Origin: Nitrospiria bacterium
GTDB taxonomy: Bacteria > Nitrospirota > Nitrospiria > Nitrospirales > UBA8639
Assembly (NCBI GenBank): GCA_030430725.1
Contig: JAUIKP010000038.1
Location: 1-12,784, forward strand
Length of the DNA: 12,784 nucleotides
Direction of reading: 5' to 3'
Shown: positions 1 to 6,629 of the stretch, one piece after another
Layout: every line of letters starts with the position of its first letter
Numbering within the stretch: position 1 is the stretch's first letter
Position numbers and translations under genes: made by a program
Notes under the pieces: generated by a model
Seen by the model: only the letters and a program-made list of their open reading frames with translations
Database searches by the model: none
What the model was told of the DNA's origin: nothing

Positions 1-316
1 ACAAACCTGCTCTTCACTTGCACAATGAAAGCCAGAAAAATCCTTGGGTTTTTCAATCAGGAGAGTGGGAGTCGACACGGTGAGTAAAGTGTGGCCCGGC
101 CTCCAAGTACAGTGTTAATCATTACGGCAAGCTTGAACAACCCCTGCCGGGTCGTTCTGTGTGGGTTACAAACTTGGGGCCCTCACGGTAATCGTTCTGT
201 TGGAAATGACCATGAATGGGATCATTAAACAGAGAAGAGGGAAAAAGGGGATTGGGGGACCAAATGATGAGGAAACGCTGGAAGAAGTAAATGAAGGTAA
301 AGGGACTTAGCTTTTT

Positions 317-337
317 ATGCACAGAAACACTGTGCAT
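317..337. promoter_or_regulatory. Perfect 8-bp inverted repeat, possible operator or mRNA hairpin
   Basis: ATGCACAG at 317-324 and its exact complement CTGTGCAT at 330-337 flank a 5-base loop, AAACA. The repeat lies 55 bases before the ATG of the first gene of the cluster, a usual place for a dimeric regulator to bind or for a 5'-leader hairpin. No run of T follows on either strand, so it is not a rho-independent terminator. I cannot name the regulator. Confidence 0.4.
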
Positions 338-381
338 GTGGTGGGGAATGTGGAATTTGAAAAATCAAGAATTAGGTAAAC

Positions 382-388
382 GAGGGGG
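382..388 (+). promoter_or_regulatory. Ribosome binding site that fixes the start of the first cytochrome gene
   Basis: GAGGGGG at 382-388 stands four bases before the ATG at 393. It favours this start over an in-frame ATG at 291, which has only a weak purine stretch before it and would put 34 extra residues in front of an otherwise clean lipoprotein signal peptide. Confidence 0.7.
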
Positions 389-392
389 AACA

Positions 393-953
393 ATGAACCA
401 GTTTCAAACAGTAAAAAGTCTTTTAGTTAGTGGTTTGGCCGTCATGGGCCTTTTGGTGTCAGCATGTGGTGGTGGCGAAGGTCCCCCGCAACCCCCTCCT
501 CCTGCTCCACCGGAGTATGCGGATAAGCATATGCCGGCTGGCTATTGGAATAATCCAGAGATCCTGGAAGAGGGCAAGGCGATTTTTACCGGTCAGCAGA
601 ATATTGATGTGAATTGTGCGAGTTGCCACGGAAAAGATGGGAAACCCGTTAAGGCCGGTGCCCGTGACTTCCGGCGAACAGAGCAAATGCAACTTTATTC
701 GGATTCGGTGTGGTATTGGCGAGTGGCTGAGGGAGTTAGTGGGACAAAAATGAAGGCGTGGAAAAGCAAGCTTTCAGAGGACGCCATCTGGAAAGTCATT
801 GCCTATGAAGCGACCTTTGGCCTCAAGGGTATGGAATATGATGTTGCGAAAAAGCAATGGGTTCCTGCGGGAACAGCTGGGTCAGCACCTGGAGGTGATG
901 CTCCTGCCGCCGAGGCTCCAGCTGAAGGAGAGGCTGAGAAAGCGGCAGAGTAA
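393..953 (+). CDS. Mono-heme c-type cytochrome, lipoprotein
   Basis: The 186-residue product is an exported electron carrier. Residues 1-24 form a lipoprotein signal peptide ending in a lipobox (VSAC), so Cys25 should be lipidated and anchor the protein on the outer face of a membrane. A Gly/Pro-rich linker (26-40) leads into one class I cytochrome c domain with the heme site CASCH at 75-79. The Met in the GTKMKAW segment is the probable sixth ligand. The C-terminal tail (from about 160) is low-complexity Ala/Glu/Pro. The region after the heme, with WRV, WKS and IWK, resembles the cytochrome domain of the gene at 9220-9945, so the two are probably related. As first gene of the cluster it is a likely electron acceptor or donor for the membrane complex encoded downstream. 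Exact partner unknown. Confidence 0.88.
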   Translation: MNQFQTVKSLLVSGLAVMGLLVSACGGGEGPPQPPPPAPPEYADKHMPAGYWNNPEILEEGKAIFTGQQNIDVNCASCHGKDGKPVKAGARDFRRTEQMQLYSDSVWYWRVAEGVSGTKMKAWKSKLSEDAIWKVIAYEATFGLKGMEYDVAKKQWVPAGTAGSAPGGDAPAAEAPAEGEAEKAAE

Positions 954-973
954 TCAGGAACTGAATGAAAAAT

Positions 974-980
974 AAGGAGG
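974..980 (+). promoter_or_regulatory. Shine-Dalgarno AAGGAGG supporting a TTG start
   Basis: A consensus AAGGAGG lies at 974-980, ten bases before the TTG at 991. No in-frame ATG exists until well inside the first membrane helices, and translation from the TTG gives a basic N-terminus followed by a signal-peptide-like helix, so the TTG start is well supported. Confidence 0.7.
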
Positions 981-990
981 GCGGGGACCC

Positions 991-2706
991 TTGAAAACAC
1001 TGAATCGAAGTCTATGGATAGTTATAGCGTTGGGCCTATGCGGAGGGGCTGTGGCCTTTGGACAGGTTCCTGACGCTCCCCTTGTGGATTTTCCCTATTC
1101 GGGAAATCGAACGGCGGTGTGGGTCGTCGCTCAACTTCACATCTTATTTGCGGCGTTTATTTTAGGCGCTCCAATATTTGCCGTGGTGGCTGAATGGCTT
1201 GGGTATAAGAATAACGATCCCAAGTATGACCGTCTGGCCAAGGAAGTCATTAAGGTTACAGTCATTTTATACAGCATGACCGCACTAACGGGAGGTTTGT
1301 TCATTTTTGTCTTGCTCGGGACATATCCTGATTTCTCGACATGGTTGATCAAGCATTTTTTCCTGGTGTTTGCGGTCATCTATCCTCTGCTGTTTATCCT
1401 GGAAACCATTATTTTGTATACCTACTTTTATTCATGGGATTCGATGAAGGGAGCGAAGAAAGGACGACATATCGCTCTTGGTATCCTACTGAATATAGTT
1501 GGAACGGTGACACTTTTTGTCATTGACGGACCGACTTCCTTTATGAATACCCCTGCTAAGGCAGCCGGAGATTTATCCTTGGTAGAGTTTATCCAAACGG
1601 CCACCCTTTGGGACAAAATGGCTAATTTTAGCTGGATGCCCCTTAACCTGCATCGTCTGGTCGGAAATGTGACGTTTGGCGGATTTATTGCCGGGCTAAT
1701 TGCCGCGTATATGTTTATGGGATCAAAAACGGATGAAGAGCGAGCCTATTATGACTGGATGGGTTTTGTGGGCAACATGATTGGTGTAGGGGCGCTCTTG
1801 CTTCTTCCGTTTATGGGTTATCTGCTGGCCTATGAGCTTTGTGACTATGATGCCTCGATTTGTCCATACATGATGGCTGACCAGTTGTCGATGTTCTTTG
1901 AAATGCAAGGTGCGATGGTCGGACTCATCTTCTTGGCCAGTAACTATTATATCTGGTTGAGTTTAAAGCGGATACAGGGAGTTGAACAGGTACGAATATC
2001 AGGATTCGTCGCGGTGGTGGTGCTGCTCATGCCAGCCATCATGGGGTTTACTTGGAAAATGTTCCCTCCGCCTGAATGGCAATCGTTAATTGTCTTAGTG
2101 ATATTAGTTGTCCTTCCTATGATCCTTGGTAAAGTTCCTGGTCTTAAGAATTTCACGGTGTCGGCATTCACCATGATCAAAGTTGGCTTTTTGATGATTG
2201 TGGTTGCCGATGCGATTTGGATGACCCCTCATGGTTTTGTTCCGACTCAAGGGTTGGCCACCGAGGAACTCGAACTGCCTTCCTGGGCGAGCGAATTAGC
2301 GCTCATGCCAGCGAAGAATGCTGCAGCCTTTACCCTCGTATTCCTGACTGTGGTCAATTATCTCCTATATAACCGCGCCATTAAGCGAGGGACGATTGTA
2401 TGGGGGAAAATTGATTTTGCGTCCCAGTTCGTCCTCATTTTCCTAGCCTTTAGTGCCATCTGGACAATGGGCCTCATGGGAGCGGTACGCTCGTTAACTC
2501 GAAAATACTACCATGTTTATAACCTCGTTCCCGATTTTACGCCTGAAGCGTTTACCCCGACTCTGGCCTACTCGGCATGGTGGATTACGGGGGTGACTAT
2601 TGTGTTTTACGCTGTTGTGAGTTTTGCCATCCTTGTCACGCTGAAAGCTGGCAGTCCGAAGTCAGCTACGTCCTTGGCATCGTCAGTGCCGATTGAAGCT
2701 AAATGA
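991..2706 (+). CDS. Cytochrome bd-like oxidoreductase subunit I (CydA-related), paralog A
   Basis: A 571-residue membrane protein with about 13-14 predicted helices and a cleavable-looking N-terminal segment (1-24). By-eye alignment to CydA places His50 (in AQLHILFAAF) at the heme b595 ligand His19 of E. coli, Glu138 (FILET) at Glu107, the following YSWD at the conserved GWD, and His221 (LNLHRLVGN) at the heme b558 ligand His186. The CydA glutamate eight residues before Glu107 is replaced by Ile130, and the GRQPW quinol-loop signature is absent. It shares five histidines (50, 160, 221, 414 in WMTPH, 508 near the C-terminus) with the paralog at 6630-8492. No CydB gene is present. Divergent bd-like proteins of this kind have been noted in Nitrospira genomes as candidate terminal oxidases. 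Here, next to Rieske and cytochrome b genes, a quinol- or cytochrome-linked subunit of a larger complex is equally plausible. Family placement is firm; reaction uncertain. Confidence 0.82.
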   Translation: MKTLNRSLWIVIALGLCGGAVAFGQVPDAPLVDFPYSGNRTAVWVVAQLHILFAAFILGAPIFAVVAEWLGYKNNDPKYDRLAKEVIKVTVILYSMTALTGGLFIFVLLGTYPDFSTWLIKHFFLVFAVIYPLLFILETIILYTYFYSWDSMKGAKKGRHIALGILLNIVGTVTLFVIDGPTSFMNTPAKAAGDLSLVEFIQTATLWDKMANFSWMPLNLHRLVGNVTFGGFIAGLIAAYMFMGSKTDEERAYYDWMGFVGNMIGVGALLLLPFMGYLLAYELCDYDASICPYMMADQLSMFFEMQGAMVGLIFLASNYYIWLSLKRIQGVEQVRISGFVAVVVLLMPAIMGFTWKMFPPPEWQSLIVLVILVVLPMILGKVPGLKNFTVSAFTMIKVGFLMIVVADAIWMTPHGFVPTQGLATEELELPSWASELALMPAKNAAAFTLVFLTVVNYLLYNRAIKRGTIVWGKIDFASQFVLIFLAFSAIWTMGLMGAVRSLTRKYYHVYNLVPDFTPEAFTPTLAYSAWWITGVTIVFYAVVSFAILVTLKAGSPKSATSLASSVPIEAK

Positions 2707-2730
2707 GAAGGTTAAAAAAAGAGGAAACAA

Positions 2731-3543
2731 ATGGCTAACCAAAGTTTTGCCAAGAGTGTGATGAAGAAGACCGCCTTGGGGGTCATTATTGGGGTGTTGT
2801 TGGTAGTGGGCGCTAAATACACTCATTTTCCGCCAGTCTTTCAGATCATGTTTTTTCTTTACGCGATACTAGGGGCTTTGGTGTTCATTCTTTTAGATGC
2901 TCCACCAATGAAGCGGTTGGAAGGCGTGAAGGCGGTGGGAGCGTTGGTGGTTTTTTATCTTCTGCTGTCTGGTCTCTATATCGCAGGGGCATCGATTCTT
3001 CCCCAGTTTGATCCGGAAGATGAAAAGGGAAAAATTGAAAAAGTCTTGAAACTTCGTCGGGCCCAATCAGAGAAAGGAAAGGCCGAGGAATTAATAGCCA
3101 GGGCAAAAGAATTGGATGAACGGGCTAAGGCTATTTCGAAGCAACTGAGTTCTTTGGGTGCTGATGCTAAAGTTGAGGTTGCGGTTACCACTAGCGCAGG
3201 CGGGAGTGGAGCAGCTCCCGGCGATCTTGTAGCCCTTGGAAAAGAGCAATGGGAACTGCAGGAATGTTATAACTGCCATAAACTATATGGGCAAGGTGGG
3301 AAAAAGCGTGGGCCTGTTATGGATAATATCGGTAATCTTATGACTGTTGAGCAGTTGAAAGAAAAAATTATTGATCCAAAGAGTTGGAAAGCCGAAGGAT
3401 TCGATAAGGATTACGATAAAGGAAAAATGCCTGATAAGTATAAAGATCTCATGTTCCCACAGGAAATTGATGCGCTTGTTGCCTTTCTTGCTTCGTTGAA
3501 AGATGAGTCAGTTGATACCCCGAAGCCAATAAAAATGAACTAA
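2731..3543 (+). CDS. Membrane-anchored mono-heme cytochrome c with coiled-coil linker
   Basis: The 270-residue protein has three N-terminal membrane helices (about 14-28, 34-55 and 68-89), a charged helical stretch likely to form a coiled coil (98-142), a short Gly/Ala-rich linker, and a C-terminal cytochrome c domain. The heme site is CYNCH at 179-183 and Met233 (GKMPDKY) is the probable axial ligand. With the N-terminus inside, three helices put the heme domain outside, as required for c-type maturation. It starts 24 bases after the bd-like gene, with a GAGGAA ribosome binding site. Its architecture matches that of the gene at 9220-9945, so each bd-like gene is accompanied by a three-helix cytochrome c. 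Likely role: relaying electrons between the membrane subunits and soluble cytochromes, analogous in position, not necessarily in ancestry, to cytochrome c1 or f. Confidence 0.85.
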   Translation: MANQSFAKSVMKKTALGVIIGVLLVVGAKYTHFPPVFQIMFFLYAILGALVFILLDAPPMKRLEGVKAVGALVVFYLLLSGLYIAGASILPQFDPEDEKGKIEKVLKLRRAQSEKGKAEELIARAKELDERAKAISKQLSSLGADAKVEVAVTTSAGGSGAAPGDLVALGKEQWELQECYNCHKLYGQGGKKRGPVMDNIGNLMTVEQLKEKIIDPKSWKAEGFDKDYDKGKMPDKYKDLMFPQEIDALVAFLASLKDESVDTPKPIKMN

Positions 3544-3572
3544 TCCACATCATCTGAGGTTTTTCCCTGGCT

Positions 3573-4511
3573 ATGCAACCAAAATTGACAGCAAAAGCAT
3601 TGTGTGCGAACACGGAAGTCGGGAAGATTTCTAAGATTATTGTTGATCCACTTTCCCACGAAATTAGCCATGTCATCGTTCAAGAAAGACACGGGGCGGA
3701 ACGCCAGGTTCCAATTGCCCAAGTTCAGGAAGTGGTGAATGAGGAGGAAATTGTCCTTCGGTGTTCACCGGAAGAATTCATTCAGTTTCCCATACTGGAG
3801 CGAGATCAGTACGTCACGATTAAAGAAGTTGAAATTGCGCACTTGGAGGATCATTTGCATGTTGAGCCAGGAGAGATTTTGGTTCCTCTGCCTCGATTGG
3901 AGCAAGGAGTTCCACGACGAACATTTTTTACAAACATGACGCATGCCATTGGGACGTTAATTGCCTTGCCCTTGGTGTACCCTGTGTTGAAGTATCTGAT
4001 GAAGCCTATGTTTAAACCCTTCGATAATGCTTGGTTTACCGTCGGCAATGTCAAGAAGGTGAATAAAGAGAATATTGGATTCCAATTCAAGTTTACCCGA
4101 GGGTTTAAAGAAGCTTTTATGCCGGAGCAACAGATTGAGAAAAATATTTGGGTGGTCAAGGCGACTCCGGCCGTACAGCAAGCCGTCTACGAGGGAAATG
4201 ATAAGAAGTTTTACGATGATAAGGGGGATGTCATCTGGGTCAACAAAGCAAATTCTCCCTATATAGGATATTCTGGCAAATGCCCCCATTTGGGTTGTGG
4301 CTATAAATGGAGAAGGACGAAAAACTTTCCAGATGGGGTATTTTTGTGCCCTTGTCATCTGAGTATTTATGATGAAGCTGGAAAGGTTATCGAGGGTCCG
4401 GCACCGAGACCACTCGATGTTCTTCCTCTCCAAGTTGATGCCGGTGGAAATGTGAAGATCATTGATGTTGAGTATAAAGCCGGGGTTAATAACCAAATTC
4501 GGCTTCTGTAA
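3573..4511 (+). CDS. Rieske iron-sulfur protein with N-terminal PRC-barrel domain
   Basis: The 312-residue protein is the Rieske subunit of a bc/b6f-type complex, passing electrons between quinol at the cytochrome b Qo site and a c-type cytochrome. Residues 1-75 look like a PRC barrel (pattern VGKISKIIVDP..HEISHVIV), unusual for this family. A linker leads to a twin-arginine-like motif RRTFF (115-119) and one membrane helix (about 122-142). The C-terminal Rieske fold carries CPHLGC (237-242) and CPCHLS (259-264): Cys237, His239, Cys259 and His262 bind the 2Fe-2S cluster, and Cys242/Cys261 would form the disulfide. The usual Gly after the second box His is Leu263, but Ser264 and Tyr266, residues linked to a high cluster potential, are kept. 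The start has only a weak, distant GAGG, but nothing shorter would preserve the N-terminal domain. Cytochrome b follows 28 bases later. Confidence 0.92.
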   Translation: MQPKLTAKALCANTEVGKISKIIVDPLSHEISHVIVQERHGAERQVPIAQVQEVVNEEEIVLRCSPEEFIQFPILERDQYVTIKEVEIAHLEDHLHVEPGEILVPLPRLEQGVPRRTFFTNMTHAIGTLIALPLVYPVLKYLMKPMFKPFDNAWFTVGNVKKVNKENIGFQFKFTRGFKEAFMPEQQIEKNIWVVKATPAVQQAVYEGNDKKFYDDKGDVIWVNKANSPYIGYSGKCPHLGCGYKWRRTKNFPDGVFLCPCHLSIYDEAGKVIEGPAPRPLDVLPLQVDAGGNVKIIDVEYKAGVNNQIRLL

Positions 4512-4539
4512 AAGCCTAGGATGGAATGGTGAAAGGCGC

Positions 4540-5652
4540 ATGAAGGAAGACAGTCAAGTCGCAAGTCAACAAAACGCATTTGAAAAGGTTGTTGAGTTTG
4601 TTGATGAGCGGGTAGGTCTGAAAAATATTCAGGCCAAAATGCTAAATGAGCCAATTCCTGGAGGCTCTCGCTGGGCCTATGCGTTTGGCTCTGTATTACT
4701 ATTTATCTTTATTCTTCAAGTCGTCACGGGGATACTGTTGATGTTCTATTATGTCCCCAGTACCGACCACGCTTACGCGAGTACGCAGTATATCATCCAC
4801 GAAGTGGATTATGGGTGGTTTCTTCTGAGCTACCATTTTTGGGGTTCCTCTGCCATGGTTGTGATGGTCTTTGCGCATATGTCGCAAGTATTTTTATGGG
4901 GTGCCTATAAAAAGCCCAGGGAACTGGTCTGGTTAGTGGGCCTGGCTTTATTTGGCATTGTGATGGGTTTTGGTTTTACAGGCTATCTTCTTCCATGGGA
5001 TCAACGCGCATACTGGGCAACGGTGGTTGGCGTAGAAATCATGGATAAAACTCCAATTGTTGGGGATTTTTTGGCTCGATTCCTTAAGGGTGGTCCCACT
5101 CCGGGGCAAATGACGCTAAGCCGGTTTTTTGTTATTCATGTTATGGTCTTGCCGGCTGCCTTGGCGGGGCTGGCCGGTCTGCATATATTCCTTTTTAGAA
5201 AGGCAGGGCCGGCAGGGCCATTTAGGGGTTCACCTGAAGAACTCAAAGCCAAAACGGATTACTTTTTTCCGCGTCAAATCTGGAAAGATATTGTGGCCAT
5301 GGCCACTGTATTTTTAATCATTTGTTCCCTTGCCTTCATTGAGCCCGTCGTATTGCTGGAACAGGCGACTCCGGACCCTGGGGATTATCACCCTGAGCCA
5401 GAGTGGTATTTCTTGTTCTTGTTTCAGTTACTTCGATTGAAAATTTTTGGCGGGGAGTTTGGCCAATTTCTTGGAGCTATGGCCATACCAGGGGCATTTA
5501 TGGCGTTTTTAGCGGCACTGCCCTTTTTGGATACAAGTTCAGAGCGAAATATATTTAAGCGACCAGTAGCTCTGATTGGGTGGACCGTGATTATGGTATT
5601 TATTCTGGTGTTTACTGTGTCAGCAATTATAAATCGGCACTTTTTAGACTAA
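4540..5652 (+). CDS. Cytochrome b, fused b6/subunit IV type
   Basis: A 370-residue, seven-helix cytochrome b, the quinone-reactive core of a bc/b6f-type complex. The first half closely follows cytochrome b6: the bis-His heme ligands are His99/His113 and His200/His215, and the 14-residue gap in the second pair is the b6 spacing rather than the 13 of mitochondrial-type bc1. The GYLLPWDQ motif is at 148-155. The second half corresponds to subunit IV, with the Qo-site PEWY at 287-290, and ends after the seventh helix. Where cytochrome b6 has the Cys that holds the extra heme c (Cys35), this protein has Ala48 (WAYAFGS), so that heme is probably missing or non-covalent. The ATG at 4540 follows GAAAGG; an in-frame upstream ATG at 4462 would overlap the Rieske gene by 50 bases and add residues not found in the family. 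Confidence 0.93.
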   Translation: MKEDSQVASQQNAFEKVVEFVDERVGLKNIQAKMLNEPIPGGSRWAYAFGSVLLFIFILQVVTGILLMFYYVPSTDHAYASTQYIIHEVDYGWFLLSYHFWGSSAMVVMVFAHMSQVFLWGAYKKPRELVWLVGLALFGIVMGFGFTGYLLPWDQRAYWATVVGVEIMDKTPIVGDFLARFLKGGPTPGQMTLSRFFVIHVMVLPAALAGLAGLHIFLFRKAGPAGPFRGSPEELKAKTDYFFPRQIWKDIVAMATVFLIICSLAFIEPVVLLEQATPDPGDYHPEPEWYFLFLFQLLRLKIFGGEFGQFLGAMAIPGAFMAFLAALPFLDTSSERNIFKRPVALIGWTVIMVFILVFTVSAIINRHFLD

Positions 5653-5666
5653 TCCCTGGAAACATA

Positions 5667-6563
5667 ATGTCAAATACGAAGTTAGGGCTTCTTGTTTTTT
5701 GGCCTACATTCTGGACCGGATTCCCCATAAAGATGGTGGTCGCCTTGTTGTTGTTGGCGGCGCATATGCATCCTTGGGAGGGTACCGGGTTATTTCTCTT
5801 GTTACTTGTTTCCATACCGGTGGATATTTGGGCCCTTGGTCTTTGCGCGAGAACAGTATTTATTGACCGGTTGAAGGTAGATCCGAAGCCAGGCTTTGGT
5901 TTGCAATTATGGATACGATGGGTAGCCTTTAGTGCAGTGGCATTACCGATCATCATGATTCTGGTCTCTACGGTGGCGGAATTGGCTCAGTCGGTGGTTT
6001 CCAGTATTGTTGAATCTTTTAAAGAGAACATAATGGTCATTCCCGTTGCTGAGCAGATAAGTCTTGAGTTGGTGATGTGGGGGAGTGTGGCCTCTATTGT
6101 CCTTATTCTTTGTATATTGGGGTGGCTGTATGGCTTAGGGTGGCTGGCTCAACCCTTTGTAAAAAATGGAAAACCGGTAGAAGGATCAGCAGTAGAGCAG
6201 GCAAATTTTTGGGATAGTTTGCGTATACCATCGGATCAACCCCTGCTCTTAACAGCACTTACTGGGACGGGAATCGTGATGGTGTTTATCTTCTGGGTGC
6301 TCATGCCGGCTACGACGCCACATCCACATGAAGAATACGTCTATACTTTTGAAACAAAAGCAGCGGTCAAAATTGAGCCCCAGAAGGTCTTGAAGGAAAC
6401 GGAACAAGTTCTGGCTAACGCTGAACTTGTAGTCAGTAAACTTCAGGAAGAAAAGTCTGAAGGTTCGGAATCGTCTAAAGAAGCGGGTGACCTATCACAG
6501 AAAGCCAAACAGGAAAATAAGACTGGAAAGCAACCTTTGAAAAAGGATGGGGAAAAGCCCTAA
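5667..6563 (+). CDS. Membrane protein of unknown function, between cytochrome b and bd-like genes
   Basis: I do not recognise this family. The 298-residue product has about five hydrophobic segments (near 22-36, 40-62, 82-104, 134-158 and 192-213). A motif HPHEE (219-223) follows directly after the last helix, and a hydrophilic tail from about 230 is rich in Lys, Glu, Ser and Gln and probably helical, at least to about 265. It has no CxxCH, no Rieske motif and no recognisable quinone-site signature. It begins 14 bases after the cytochrome b stop, suggesting translational coupling, although the ribosome binding site is weak. An in-frame upstream start inside the cytochrome b gene (5580) is less likely. 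Its fixed place inside the cluster suggests an accessory or structural subunit, or an assembly factor. A remote CydB-like partner is possible, but five helices are too few for CydB, which has eight. Confidence 0.7.
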   Translation: MSNTKLGLLVFWPTFWTGFPIKMVVALLLLAAHMHPWEGTGLFLLLLVSIPVDIWALGLCARTVFIDRLKVDPKPGFGLQLWIRWVAFSAVALPIIMILVSTVAELAQSVVSSIVESFKENIMVIPVAEQISLELVMWGSVASIVLILCILGWLYGLGWLAQPFVKNGKPVEGSAVEQANFWDSLRIPSDQPLLLTALTGTGIVMVFIFWVLMPATTPHPHEEYVYTFETKAAVKIEPQKVLKETEQVLANAELVVSKLQEEKSEGSESSKEAGDLSQKAKQENKTGKQPLKKDGEKP

Positions 6564-6615
6564 GAAAGGTTTGCGGCCTCTGGGTGAGTAGCCTTGAACT
6601 AAATAATGAACGATC

Positions 6616-6624
6616 AAAGGGAGG
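6616..6624 (+). promoter_or_regulatory. Shine-Dalgarno deciding the start of bd-like paralog B
   Basis: AAAGGGAGG at 6616-6624 lies five bases before the ATG at 6630. An in-frame ATG at 6606 sits upstream of this site and has no comparable sequence before it, so 6630 is preferred. Confidence 0.65.
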
Positions 6625-6629
6625 CCAGA

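Larger units (their letters stand above)
1..392. other. Leader region upstream of the respiratory cluster, no confident gene
   Basis: No convincing complete gene lies here. A plus-strand frame is open from base 3 to a TGA at 81-83, and its 26 codons read like ordinary protein, so it could be the 3' end of a gene outside the window; it is too short to identify. The rest is untranslated leader for the cluster. It contains a perfect inverted repeat (317-337), a 9-base direct repeat (152-160 and 192-200) and the ribosome binding site of the first gene. I found no convincing pair of -35/-10 boxes, so the transcription start is not located. Confidence 0.5.

Noticed and set aside
35..54. AT-rich hairpin as terminator of an upstream gene
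   Set aside because: The stem is mostly A-T pairs with a four-base loop, the T run is part of the stem itself, and the hairpin lies before the nearest possible stop codon.
291..392. In-frame ATG at 291 as start of the first cytochrome gene
   Set aside because: It would place 34 residues before the lipoprotein signal peptide and has a poor ribosome binding site, whereas GAGGGGG precedes the ATG at 393.
4345..4362. CPCH in the Rieske protein as a c-type heme site
   Set aside because: The spacing is CxCH, not CxxCH, and together with CPHLGC it is the classical second half of a Rieske cluster site.
3957..4541. Minus-strand open frame of 194 codons opposite the Rieske gene
   Set aside because: It lies entirely against the Rieske gene and the gap after it, has no recognisable domain, and is a shadow of the plus-strand coding bias.
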